This document shows, one piece after another, positions 54,746 through 63,404 of a stretch of DNA of 64,000 nucleotides. Both the position numbers and the translations under genes were made by a program. How positions within the stretch are numbered: the first letter of the stretch is position 1; each line of letters starts with the position of its first letter. The notes beneath the pieces are model-generated. The model worked only from the letters and a program-made list of their open reading frames with translations, did not search any database and had not been told where the DNA came from. Origin of the DNA: Aliidongia dinghuensis (GTDB taxonomy: Bacteria > Pseudomonadota > Alphaproteobacteria > ATCC43930 > CGMCC-115725); assembly GCF_014643535.1 (NCBI RefSeq), contig NZ_BMJQ01000014.1, positions 124,001 to 188,000 on the forward strand, given 5' to 3'.

Positions 54746-56728
54746 ATGACCGAACTTGACGACACGCTGCGGGCCGCATCCTTGGCCGAGCCTTCGATCG
54801 CCGCGCTCGACAGCGCGATCGAAAGCGCGACCGAGGTCCTCGTCTCGCGCCAGAACGGCGACGGGCACTGGGTCTTCGCGCTCGAGGCGGATGCCACGAT
54901 TCCCGCCGAATATATCATGCTGATGCACTACCTGGACGAGATCGAGCCCGATCTCCAGGAGTCGATCGCACGCTATATTCGCAAGACGCAGGGCGCCGAC
55001 GGCGGCTGGCCGCTGTTCCACGCCGGGCCGTTCGACATCAGTGCCACCGTCAAGGCCTACTACGCGCTGAAGCTCGCCGGCGACGACATCAACGCGCCGC
55101 ACATGCTTCGCGCCCGCCAGGCGATCTTGAGCGCCGGCGGTGCTGCGCGCTGCAACGTCTTCACCCGGATCGCACTCGCCCTCTTCGGCCAGGTCCCCTG
55201 GCGCGCCGTGCCGGTGATGCCGGTCGAGATCATGACCCTGCCCAAGTGGTTCCCGTTCCACCTGGACAAGGTCAGCTACTGGTCGCGCACGGTGATCGCA
55301 CCGCTCTTGATCCTGATGGCACTGAAGCCGCAGGCCAAGAACCCGAACAAGGTCGACGTCGTCGAGCTGTTCCAGACGCCGCCGTTCGAGGAGAAGCGCT
55401 ACCTGCATTCCGCGACGCGGAATTTCTGGGCGACGGCGTTCCGCTGGCTCGACCATGTCGTGCGCTTCGTCGAGCCGGCCTTCCCGAAGAAGGGCCGCGA
55501 GCGCGCGATCGAGCGCGCCATCGCGTTCGTCGAGGAGCGATTGAACGGCGAGGACGGCCTGGGCGCCATCTTCCCGGCCATGGCCAACGCCGTCATGGCG
55601 ATGGAGCTCCTCGGCTACGCCAAGGACGATCCGCGCCTCGTCACCGCCAAGAAGGCGCTCCGCAAGCTCATCATCACCGACGCCGACGGCGATTCGATGG
55701 TCCAGCCCTGCGTCTCGCCGGTCTGGGACACGGGCCTCGCGAGCCACGCGATGCTCGAAGTGGGCGACGTACGCAACGACGGCCAGGCGAGTGAAGCCGG
55801 CAGGCGCGCCGCCGCCGCGGCGTCCGACTGGCTCGCCTCCAAGCAGATCCTGGATGTCGAGGGCGACTACATCCAATCGGCCCCGGGCGTGCGTCCGGGC
55901 GGCTGGGCGTTCCAGTATGCCAATGCCCATTACCCCGACGTCGACGATACCGCTGCGGTCGTGATGGCGATCGACCGGGCCGGCGATCCGAAGCACCGCG
56001 AGAATATCGAGCGCGCGGTCGAATGGGTCATCGGCATGCAGAGCAAGAACGGCGGCTGGGGCGCGTTCGACGCCGACAACGAGCACTACTACCTGAATTA
56101 CATCCCGTTCGCCGACCACGGCGCGCTGCTCGACCCGCCGACGGCCGACGTCAGCGCGCGCTGCATCTCGATGCTGGCGCAGTTGGGCTACAAGCGCGGC
56201 AACCCGGTCGTCGACAAGGGTGTCGCGTACCTGTGGCGCGAGCAGGAAGAAAACGGCTCCTGGTACGGCCGCTGGGGTACCAACTACATCTACGGCACCT
56301 GGTCGGTGCTGTGCGCGCTCAACGCCGCCGGCGAGGACCTGTCGTCGCCCGGCATCCAGAAGTCGATCGAGTGGCTCGCCTCCAAGCAGAACGCCGACGG
56401 CGGCTGGGGCGAGGACGGCATCAGCTATTACGACGGCCATCACGGCGAGGGCAACGGCTCGACTGCGTCGCAGACAGCCTGGGCGGTGCTGGGCCTGATG
56501 GCGGCCGGCGCCGTTGACCATCCGGCGACCCAGCGCGGCATCGACTATCTGCTGCGCACCCGACCGGAAAACGGGCTCTGGCATGAAGAGACCTATACGG
56601 CCGTGGGCTTCCCGCGCGTGTTCTACCTGCGCTACCACGGCTATCGTGCCTATTTCCCGCTGATGGCGCTGGCACGCTATCGCAACCTCAAGACCGGCAA
56701 CTCCAAGCTCGTCATGCACGGCATGTGA
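54746..56728 (+). CDS. shc: Squalene-hopene cyclase
   Basis: 660-residue membrane-associated cyclase converting squalene to hopene or diplopterol. Acid catalyst motif DVDDTA lies around residue 395; several QW repeats are visible (QGADGGWPLF, QSKNGGWGAF, QNADGGWGED). The ATG at 54746 is preferred; a TTG at 54662 extends the frame by 28 unconserved residues. 135 bp after hpnE. Its stop overlaps the hpnG start codon. Confidence 0.97.
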   Translation: MTELDDTLRAASLAEPSIAALDSAIESATEVLVSRQNGDGHWVFALEADATIPAEYIMLMHYLDEIEPDLQESIARYIRKTQGADGGWPLFHAGPFDISATVKAYYALKLAGDDINAPHMLRARQAILSAGGAARCNVFTRIALALFGQVPWRAVPVMPVEIMTLPKWFPFHLDKVSYWSRTVIAPLLILMALKPQAKNPNKVDVVELFQTPPFEEKRYLHSATRNFWATAFRWLDHVVRFVEPAFPKKGRERAIERAIAFVEERLNGEDGLGAIFPAMANAVMAMELLGYAKDDPRLVTAKKALRKLIITDADGDSMVQPCVSPVWDTGLASHAMLEVGDVRNDGQASEAGRRAAAAASDWLASKQILDVEGDYIQSAPGVRPGGWAFQYANAHYPDVDDTAAVVMAIDRAGDPKHRENIERAVEWVIGMQSKNGGWGAFDADNEHYYLNYIPFADHGALLDPPTADVSARCISMLAQLGYKRGNPVVDKGVAYLWREQEENGSWYGRWGTNYIYGTWSVLCALNAAGEDLSSPGIQKSIEWLASKQNADGGWGEDGISYYDGHHGEGNGSTASQTAWAVLGLMAAGAVDHPATQRGIDYLLRTRPENGLWHEETYTAVGFPRVFYLRYHGYRAYFPLMALARYRNLKTGNSKLVMHGM

Positions 56729-57411
56729 GCGGCTTGGCGGTCCAGATCGGCATCCTCGCGGGCCTCCAGTCGGAGGCCCGCTGTCTTTCGGGCCTCGTCC
56801 CACCGCACCGCATTGCCTTGAGCGGCGCGCGGCTCGACGGCGCGCGCCGGGCGGCACGCCGGCTGGTCGAGGGCGGCGCCACGCATCTCCTGAGCTTCGG
56901 CCTCGCCGGCGGCCTCGATCCGGCGCTGGCACCGGGTACGCTGCTGCTGCCGGCACAGCTGCTCACGCCGGCCGGCGGCGCCGTCCCGGTCGATCCGGAC
57001 TGGCATGCTGCGGCCCTGGCGCTGCTGCGCGCCCACCGGCCGATCCAGGCGCCGGTCGCGGGCAGCGACATAGCGATCGGGACGGTCGCGGCAAAAGCGG
57101 CGCTGTTCGCAACCAGCGGCGGCGTCGCGGTCGATATGGAAAGCCACGTACTGGCTGCGGCCGCCCCTGCCCTGCCGCTGCTCATCGTGCGCGTCGTCGC
57201 CGATTCGGCCGCGGACGCGCTGCCGCCGGCCGCCCTCGTCGGCATCAAACCAGACGGCGCGACCGACCTCGCCGCCGTGCTGGCATCGGTCCTGCGCCGA
57301 CCGGCCCAGATCCCGGCGCTGATGCGCCTCGGGCGGGCGGCGACCAAGGCGACCGAAACCCTGCGCGCCGCTGCCCGGTTGGGCGCGGCTTCCGGTTTCG
57401 GCCTGGTCTAG
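56725..57411 (+). CDS. hpnG: Hopanoid side-chain nucleosidase/phosphorylase HpnG
   Basis: 228-residue nucleoside-phosphorylase-fold protein, removing adenine from adenosylhopane. LLSFGLAGGLDPALAPG and VAVDMESHVLAAAAPAL with the DMES signature are visible. A GTG start overlaps the shc stop (GTGA). hpnH is not visible; other tailoring genes must lie elsewhere. The C-terminus overlaps by 4 bp the convergent PhzF gene. Confidence 0.92.
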   Translation: MSGLAVQIGILAGLQSEARCLSGLVPPHRIALSGARLDGARRAARRLVEGGATHLLSFGLAGGLDPALAPGTLLLPAQLLTPAGGAVPVDPDWHAAALALLRAHRPIQAPVAGSDIAIGTVAAKAALFATSGGVAVDMESHVLAAAAPALPLLIVRVVADSAADALPPAALVGIKPDGATDLAAVLASVLRRPAQIPALMRLGRAATKATETLRAAARLGAASGFGLV

Positions 57412-58250
57412 ATCGCGGCCCGGCCGTCGATGCGGGTCATCGATCGGCCACCGACCCAGATGTCCGCACCGATCTGCTTGATCTCGATCCGGCCGGCCCG
57501 GCCGATCGCGGTGCCCTGGCACGCGACATAGGCGGGCGGCGCCCGGCCGGCGCCGATCAGCCATTGGGCAAGGCCGGCGTTCAGGCTGCCGGTAACGGGA
57601 TCCTCCGGCACGCTCTCGTCCGGAACGAAGGCGCGCACCTCGAACTGGCATTCGGCACCGTCCGTCGCCGGATCCCACGGCGCCACGACGCCCAGCGTCA
57701 ATCCGGCCATGGCGGCGAAGTCGGGTCGCACCGCCAAGAGTTCGACCCGACTGCCCAGCATGACCGCGACCCAGCCGGGACCGTTGTCGACCCATTGCGC
57801 GGCCTGGATCCGCTCGGGCGTGAGCCTGAGGCTGCGGGCGATCTGGGCGACGGTGCCGTCGTCGACAGGGCCGCTTCGACGCAGCGGCGGGGCGGCGAAG
57901 GCAAGCGCGTCGCCATCGCGACGGATCGACACCAGCCCGACGCCGCATTCCTGCACGATCTCGGCACCGCGCGGCCGGCCGCCGGCCTCGAGCCAGGCAT
58001 GGCAGCTGCCGAGCGTCGGATGGCCGGCGAAGGGCAACTCGCGGACCGGCGTGAAGATGCGCACGCGATAGTCGGCACCGGCCGCCTCGGGCTTCAGCAG
58101 GAACGTCGTCTCGCTGAGGTTGGTCCAGCGGGCGAAGGCCGCCATCTGAGCGGCGGAGAGCGCGTCCGCGCCCAGCACGACCGCAAGCGGGTTGCCGGAG
58201 AATGCCTTGGTCGTGAAAACGTCGACCTGCTTGAACGCGTAGTCGGTCAT
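57408..58250 (-). CDS. PhzF-family isomerase/epimerase
   Basis: 280-residue protein with two diaminopimelate-epimerase-like halves. VFTTKAFSGNPLAVVLGADA and NLSETTFLL are at the N-terminus, PFAGHPTLGSCHAWLEAGG carries the active-site GHPT, and PEDPVTGSLNAGLAQWL is typical. A GGGAGG-type ribosome-binding site directly precedes ATG 58250. Substrate unknown; adjacency to hpnG is convergent, so it need not be a hopanoid gene. Confidence 0.92.
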   Translation of the reverse strand: MTDYAFKQVDVFTTKAFSGNPLAVVLGADALSAAQMAAFARWTNLSETTFLLKPEAAGADYRVRIFTPVRELPFAGHPTLGSCHAWLEAGGRPRGAEIVQECGVGLVSIRRDGDALAFAAPPLRRSGPVDDGTVAQIARSLRLTPERIQAAQWVDNGPGWVAVMLGSRVELLAVRPDFAAMAGLTLGVVAPWDPATDGAECQFEVRAFVPDESVPEDPVTGSLNAGLAQWLIGAGRAPPAYVACQGTAIGRAGRIEIKQIGADIWVGGRSMTRIDGRAAI

Positions 58251-58341
58251 GTCCTCCCTTCCCTCATGCCATCGATGCATGAGCGCAAAACTCGGCGTCG
58301 CTTCGAGCTTCAGGTTGATCGGACCGCCTGCCCGCGCGCCC

Positions 58342-59391
58342 TCAGTCTGGCCTGGCCTTGGTTTCAGCGATCCGCGCGCCCAATTCGCCGAGCACGCTCG
58401 TCGCCTCGCGCATCATCATTCGAAGCACCTCGGCCGCCGGCCGGATGCCGCCGATCAGGCCGGCGCCCTGGCCGGCGAAGAGCGCCATCCGTTCGAGGTC
58501 GCCCGTCGTCGAGCGCAGTGGCGAGTCCGTGCTGAACTTGTAGAGCGGCCGCCCGCCATCCTCGCCGATCACCTCGCGCGGCAGGCGGTCCGGGTGATGG
58601 CCCCACAATTGGCCCGCTTCGGCGGTGACGCTGTTCTTCAGCACGCGCACCGGCGAATTGGGCGGCCAGTTGATGGCGAAGAGGTCCGTATGCACCGTGT
58701 CGTCGAGCCCGGCCTCGACGATGCGCTGCTTGTGATAGTCGTGGGCGAAGGACTCGGTGCTCGCCAGGAACACCGTGCCGCAATGGACGCCGTCGGCGCC
58801 GAGGGCGAGTGCGGCGGCAAGCCCCCGGCCGTCGACGATGCCGCCCGATGCCGCGACCGGGATCCGCAGGCGGTCCCGCACCCGCGGCAGCAGAACGGAC
58901 AGCGGCAGCGAGCCTTTCACATGGCCGCCGGCCTCGACGCCCTGGACGATGACGATGTCGGCCCCGGCCGATTCGGCAAGCAGCGCGTCCTCGAGCGAGC
59001 CCACCTGATAGAGCACCAGGCATCCGGCCCGCTTCGCCTGCTCGACGACGCCGGGGAACACCTCCCAGAAGAAGCACATCGCCGGCACGCGGGCGTTGAA
59101 GCAGATCGCGAGCTCGTCTTGCAGCAATGCCGGATCGGTCGCGAACGGGATCAGGTTGACGCCGAACGGCCGTGCCGTCCGATGCCGCACCTCCGCGATC
59201 TCGCTCTCGATCAAGGCCGGCGCCTCGCGCACCATGCCGAGCAGGCCGAAGCCGCCGGCCTCGGACACGGCCGCCGCCAGTTCGGCGCGCGCCGGGCCGC
59301 CCATGCCGGCAGAGATGATCGGGTATCGGCAGCCCAAGCGTTCGGTCAGCGGCGTCGGCAAGGTCGGTGTCGCAGCGGCTTCCGTCATCAT
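58342..59391 (-). CDS. Nitronate monooxygenase-like FMN protein
   Basis: About 349-residue TIM-barrel flavoprotein of the NMO/FabK-like family. GCRYPIISAGMGGPARAELA, AVSEAGGFGLLGMV, ADIVIVQGVEAGGHVKG with the conserved GGH, and PVAASGGIVDGRGLAAALAL followed by GADGVHCGTVFLAS bind FMN. Start at 59391 or 59388, with GGAGG right before it; the frame is open to 59424 but that start would lie within an upstream terminator hairpin. Confidence 0.9.
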   Translation of the reverse strand: MMTEAAATPTLPTPLTERLGCRYPIISAGMGGPARAELAAAVSEAGGFGLLGMVREAPALIESEIAEVRHRTARPFGVNLIPFATDPALLQDELAICFNARVPAMCFFWEVFPGVVEQAKRAGCLVLYQVGSLEDALLAESAGADIVIVQGVEAGGHVKGSLPLSVLLPRVRDRLRIPVAASGGIVDGRGLAAALALGADGVHCGTVFLASTESFAHDYHKQRIVEAGLDDTVHTDLFAINWPPNSPVRVLKNSVTAEAGQLWGHHPDRLPREVIGEDGGRPLYKFSTDSPLRSTTGDLERMALFAGQGAGLIGGIRPAAEVLRMMMREATSVLGELGARIAETKARPD

Positions 59392-59402
59392 CGCCTCCAG
59401 CC

Positions 59403-59436
59403 CAAACAAAACGGGCGCTGCCATCGGCAGCGCCCG
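59403..59436 (-). terminator. Rho-independent terminator of ispH
   Basis: On the minus strand CGGGCGCTGCC and GGCAGCGCCCG form an 11-bp perfect stem with a 3-nt loop (59412-59436), followed by GTTTTGTTTGGG. It lies 27 bp after the ispH stop and about a dozen bases before the nitronate-monooxygenase-like start. Confidence 0.85.
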
Positions 59437-59462
59437 CGCTCCGTCGATCGTGCGTCCTCTTG

Positions 59463-60401
59463 TTACGACGCAGCGGCCATGTCGGCCAGTTCCGGCGGCA
59501 TCTTGAAGCGGACATTCTCCTCGACGCCGGCCAGGATCTCGACCTCGGTGGCACCCAGCTGCTTCAGGCGCTCGACCACCTCAGTCACCAGCACTTCCGG
59601 GGCGGAGGCGCCGGCCGTGACGCCCACGGCATTGACGCCCTTGACCCAGGCCGGATCGAGCGCCGAGGCATCGGCGATCAGATAGCCGCGGATGCCCATC
59701 TCGCCGGCGAGCTCGCGCAGCCGGTTGGAGTTCGAGCTGTTGTGCGCGCCCACGACCAGGATGACGTCGACCAGGTTCGCGAGCTCGCGCACGGCGCGCT
59801 GGCGGTTCTGCGTCGCGTAGCAGATGTCCTTGGTGCTGGGGCCGACGATGTCGGGGAAGCGCTGGGTCAGCGCGTCGATGACGCTCTTGGTATCGTCGAC
59901 GCTGAGCGTGGTCTGGGTGACGTAGGAGAGCCGGTGCGGATCCGAGACCTCGAGTCGCGCCACATCCTCCGGAGTCGCGACCAGATGAACCTTGCCGTTG
60001 ACCCGGCCCATGGTGCCCTCGACCTCCGGATGGCCGTCATGGCCGATCAGGATGACGTCGCGGCCGCCGTCGGCATAGCGCTGCGCCTCGGCATGCACCT
60101 TGGAGACCAGCGGGCAGGTCGCATCGATGACCGGCAGCGAACGGAGCGCCGCATCGTCCTCGACCTTCTGCGAAACGCCGTGGGCGCTGAACACCGTGAT
60201 GCCGCCGGGCGGGATCTCGTCCAGCTCCTCGACGAACTGCGCGCCCTTGGCCCGGAGGCTGTCGACCACATATTTGTTATGGACGATCTCGTGGCGGACA
60301 TAGACCGGCGCGCCGTATTTCTCGAGCGCGCGCTCCACGATTTCGATCGCCCGCTCGACACCGGCACAGAAGCCGCGCGGCTTCGCCAAGATGACTTTCA
60401 T
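59463..60401 (-). CDS. ispH: 4-hydroxy-3-methylbut-2-enyl diphosphate reductase
   Basis: 312-residue [4Fe-4S] enzyme of the last MEP-pathway step, giving IPP and DMAPP. Cluster Cys are in KPRGFCAGVERAIEIVE, IDATCPLVSKVHAEA and DICYATQNRQRAV; substrate-binding RHEIVHNKYVVD and GHDGHPEVEGTMG (acid Glu) are intact. Divergent from dxs; a perfect terminator follows. Confidence 0.97.
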   Translation of the reverse strand: MKVILAKPRGFCAGVERAIEIVERALEKYGAPVYVRHEIVHNKYVVDSLRAKGAQFVEELDEIPPGGITVFSAHGVSQKVEDDAALRSLPVIDATCPLVSKVHAEAQRYADGGRDVILIGHDGHPEVEGTMGRVNGKVHLVATPEDVARLEVSDPHRLSYVTQTTLSVDDTKSVIDALTQRFPDIVGPSTKDICYATQNRQRAVRELANLVDVILVVGAHNSSNSNRLRELAGEMGIRGYLIADASALDPAWVKGVNAVGVTAGASAPEVLVTEVVERLKQLGATEVEILAGVEENVRFKMPPELADMAAAS

Positions 60402-60544
60402 TCAACCAAGCCCCGATATTCTCGTGATCCCCGAACAATCGCCGACATGTGATGATTCAGGGCGGCGGGCGCAAGCTAGCATGATTGCCCTGGACGGGCA
60501 AAGCCGCGCCCAAGTCACACCAGACCCGCAATCGGGAGTTCGGC

Positions 60545-60575
60545 TTGACTTTCCCCCCCGAAATGAAGCCTGTTA
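60545..60575 (+). promoter_or_regulatory. Possible dxs promoter
   Basis: TTGACT at 60545 with a weak TGTTAG at 60570 (19-bp spacing), 120 bp before the dxs start, in the 293-bp divergent region of ispH and dxs. The rest of this gap shows no recognised element. Confidence 0.3.
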
Positions 60576-60694
60576 GTCGGCTGAAATTTCCGTCGTCTTT
60601 TCGACATTCTTGCCGCAATCCTGCCCAAGCGGGTAAGTTTGGCGAATTTCCGGCTCGGCCGGAGCGCCGGGCGGAGCTGAGTTAAGGAGCGAAC

Positions 60695-62620
60695 GTGATC
60701 GGTCAAGCCAAACCCCTTCTCGACCGGGTTACCATCCCGGCCGATTTGCGTGCGCTGCCGGAAACCGACCTGAAGCAGCTGGCCGACGAGCTGCGGCAAG
60801 AGATGATCGAGGCCGTTTCGGTCACCGGCGGCCATCTGGGTTCCGGCCTGGGCGTGGTCGAGCTGACCGTGGCCCTGCACTATGTGTTCAACACGCCGGA
60901 CGATCGGTTGATCTGGGACGTGGGCCACCAGGCCTATCCCCACAAGATCCTGACCGGCCGGCGCGACCAAATCCGCACGCTGCGCCAGGGCGGCGGCCTC
61001 TCGGGCTTCACCAAGCGCACGGAGAGCGCCTACGACCCGTTCGGCGCCGCCCATTCCTCGACCTCAATCTCGGCCGGCCTCGGCATGGCCGTCGCGAGCG
61101 AGCTTACGGGCAAGAAGAACACCGTCGTCGCCGTGATCGGCGACGGCTCGATGAGCGCCGGCATGGCTTACGAGGCCATGAACAACGCCGGCGCCCGCGA
61201 AAAGACGAAGCTCATCGTCATCCTGAACGACAACGACATGTCGATCGCGCCGCCCGTGGGCGCACTCTCGGCCTATCTGTCGCGCCTCTTGTCGTCCAAG
61301 AGCTTCGTCAGCCTGCGCCATGGCGCCATCGACCTCGCCAAGAAGTCGCTACCGCGCACGCTCAAGGATGCAGCGCTCCGGGCCGAGGAATATGCCCGCG
61401 GCCTCGTCACCGGCGGCACCCTGTTCGAGGAGCTGGGCTTCTATTACGTGGGCCCGATCGACGGCCATAACCTCGACCATCTGCTGCCGGTCCTGAAGAA
61501 CGTGCGCGATGCCGAGGACATCGGCCCGGTGCTGATCCATGTCGTGACCAAGAAGGGCCACGGCTATGCGCCGGCTGAAGCGGCCGGCGACAAGTACCAT
61601 GGCGTCTCGAAGTTCGACGTCGTGACCGGCGCCCAGTCCAAGCCCAAGTCGAACGCGCCCTCCTACCAGAACGTATTCGGCGAGAGCCTGATCAAGGAGG
61701 CGCGCAAGGACGACAAGATCGTCGCCATCACCGCGGCCATGCCGTCGGGCACCGGCGTCAACCTGTTCGCCAAGGTGTTCCCGGAGCGGACCTTCGACGT
61801 CGGCATCGCGGAGCAGCATGCGGTGACCTTCGCCGCAGGCCTCGCGACCGAGGGCATGAAGCCGTTCTGCGCGATCTACTCGACCTTCCTGCAGCGCGGC
61901 TATGACCAGGTCGTCCACGACGTGGCGATCCAGAAGCTGCCGGTGCGCTTCGCGCTCGACCGCGCCGGCTTGGTTGGGGCCGACGGTGCGACCCACGCCG
62001 GCTCGTTCGACCTGGCCTATCTCGGCTGCCTGCCCGACTTCGTCATCATGGCCGCAGCCGACGAGGCGGAGCTCGTGCACATGGTCGCAACCCAAGTCGC
62101 TTATAACGAAGCGCCGTCGGCGCTGCGCTATCCGCGCGGCGACGGCGTCGGCGTCGAGATGCCCGAGGTCGGCGTGCCGCTGCCGATCGGCAAGGGCCGG
62201 ATCTTGCGCGAAGGCACGACGGTCGCGATCCTGAGCCTCGGCACCCGCCTTGCGGAAGCGATGAAGGCGGCGAACGAGCTGCAAGCGTTCGGCCTCTCGA
62301 CCACGGTCGCCGACGCGCGCTTCGCGAAGCCGCTCGATGTCGAGCTCATCAACCGCCTGGCGCGCGAGCACGAGGTGCTGATCACGGTCGAGGAAGGCTC
62401 GATCGGTGGCTTCGGCAGCCATGTCGTGCATCACCTGGCGGCGGCCGGCCTGCTCGACAACGGCCTCAAGATCCGCCCGATGGTGTTGCCCGACCGGTTC
62501 ATCGACCACGATGCACCGGCGAAGCAATATGACGCGGCCGGCCTCAACGCCCGCCACATCACCGCCACTGCGCTGGCAGCCCTCGGCCGCACGGATGCCG
62601 TGCTGACAGTCAGCGCCTGA
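60695..62620 (+). CDS. dxs: 1-deoxy-D-xylulose-5-phosphate synthase
   Basis: 641-residue TPP enzyme, first step of the MEP pathway (pyruvate plus glyceraldehyde-3-phosphate to DXP). TPP/Mg motif IGDGSMSAGMAYEAMNNAGA, GAAHSSTSISAGLGMAVASE, DVGIAEQHAVTFAAGLATEG, and DRAGLVGADGATHAGSFD in the pyrimidine domain. GTG start at 60695 with AAGGAG 6 nt upstream. It heads a plus-strand unit with hpnM. Confidence 0.97.
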   Translation: MIGQAKPLLDRVTIPADLRALPETDLKQLADELRQEMIEAVSVTGGHLGSGLGVVELTVALHYVFNTPDDRLIWDVGHQAYPHKILTGRRDQIRTLRQGGGLSGFTKRTESAYDPFGAAHSSTSISAGLGMAVASELTGKKNTVVAVIGDGSMSAGMAYEAMNNAGAREKTKLIVILNDNDMSIAPPVGALSAYLSRLLSSKSFVSLRHGAIDLAKKSLPRTLKDAALRAEEYARGLVTGGTLFEELGFYYVGPIDGHNLDHLLPVLKNVRDAEDIGPVLIHVVTKKGHGYAPAEAAGDKYHGVSKFDVVTGAQSKPKSNAPSYQNVFGESLIKEARKDDKIVAITAAMPSGTGVNLFAKVFPERTFDVGIAEQHAVTFAAGLATEGMKPFCAIYSTFLQRGYDQVVHDVAIQKLPVRFALDRAGLVGADGATHAGSFDLAYLGCLPDFVIMAAADEAELVHMVATQVAYNEAPSALRYPRGDGVGVEMPEVGVPLPIGKGRILREGTTVAILSLGTRLAEAMKAANELQAFGLSTTVADARFAKPLDVELINRLAREHEVLITVEEGSIGGFGSHVVHHLAAAGLLDNGLKIRPMVLPDRFIDHDAPAKQYDAAGLNARHITATALAALGRTDAVLTVSA

Positions 62621-62641
62621 TTCAACCGTGTTCAGCCGGAA

Positions 62642-62667
62642 CGGAGACGGCGTCGAGGCCGTTTCCG
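62642..62667 (+). terminator. Hairpin after dxs
   Basis: CGGAGACGGC (62642-62651) pairs with GCCGTTTCCG (62658-62667), including one G-U pair, with a 6-nt loop, followed by CTTTGG. The T-run is short, so termination may be partial. Confidence 0.5.
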
Positions 62668-62687
62668 CTTTGGCAGGTACGTCACGA

Positions 62688-63383
62688 ATGGCTTCTATGG
62701 CATATCCGAAACTGAGGGCCGCAAGCGCGGCCCTCACCCTTTTACTCGCCGGATTCCAGACGGTGGGCTTTGCCCAGGCCGTGCCGGCCCCGCAGCCGGT
62801 CGCGCCCCAGGCAGCCCAGCAGCCTACCGCAAGCGGACCCGCGAGCGCGGTCATCGACCGGTTCGACACCACCCTGCTGAGCGTGATGAAGCGCGCCGAG
62901 CAATTGGGGTACGAGGGCCGCGCCAAGGAGCTTGGCCCCGCGATCGACCAGGCGTTCAACATCCCGCTGATGACCCGCATCGTCGTCGGCGCGCCCTGGA
63001 CCGAATGGAGCGAGGACCAGCGCAACCAGATCATCGACGCGTTCGGCAAGTTCGTCGTCGCGACCTATGCCCGGCGCTTCGACGGCTATGGCGGCGAGGG
63101 TTTCGCCAACGACGGCGAGCGGCCCGCCTCGAGCGGCGGCACACTGGTCACGACGCGCCTCACCCGGCCAAAGGACCCGGCCGTGACACTCACCTACCTG
63201 ATGCGCGACAGCGACCACGGACCGCAGATCGTCGACGTCTTCCTGACCGGCTCCATCAGCGAGCTCGCGACCCGCCGGTCGGAATTTTCTGCCGTGCTGC
63301 AGCAGGGCGGCTATCAGGCGCTGCTGACAGCGCTCGAAAAGAAGACGTCCGCCCAGGCGAACGGCGCCGGCGACGCGGAGTGA
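62688..63383 (+). CDS. hpnM: HpnM / MlaC-type periplasmic lipid-binding protein
   Basis: 231-residue exported Ttg2D/MlaC-fold protein (about 62697 if the second Met is used). Signal segment AYPKLRAASAALTLLLAGFQ ends at AQA. The mature part has LGPAIDQAFNIPLMTRIVVG, WSEDQRNQIIDAFGKFVVAT and YARRFDGYGGEGF, then a final beta/alpha region DSDHGPQIVDVFLTGSISEL. It is hopanoid-linked by its location next to hpnN. A terminator-like hairpin lies within its signal-peptide codons. Confidence 0.88.
   Translation: MASMAYPKLRAASAALTLLLAGFQTVGFAQAVPAPQPVAPQAAQQPTASGPASAVIDRFDTTLLSVMKRAEQLGYEGRAKELGPAIDQAFNIPLMTRIVVGAPWTEWSEDQRNQIIDAFGKFVVATYARRFDGYGGEGFANDGERPASSGGTLVTTRLTRPKDPAVTLTYLMRDSDHGPQIVDVFLTGSISELATRRSEFSAVLQQGGYQALLTALEKKTSAQANGAGDAE
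62714..62735 (+). promoter_or_regulatory. Terminator-like hairpin inside the hpnM signal-peptide codons
   Basis: GAGGGCCGC (62714-62722) pairs perfectly with GCGGCCCTC (62727-62735) over a 4-nt loop, followed by ACCCTTTTAC. It encodes R-A-A-S-A-A-L in the signal peptide. Confidence 0.6.
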
Positions 63384-63404
63384 TGGATTGGTCGGCCGGG
63401 CGGT

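Noticed and set aside
54629..56956. 775-residue open frame antisense to shc
   Set aside because: Antisense shadow; the plus strand has DVDDTA and QW repeats of squalene-hopene cyclase.
60402..60694. TPP or other riboswitch upstream of dxs
   Set aside because: No TPP-riboswitch core (CUGAGA and ACCUGA blocks) or other known aptamer was seen in the leader.
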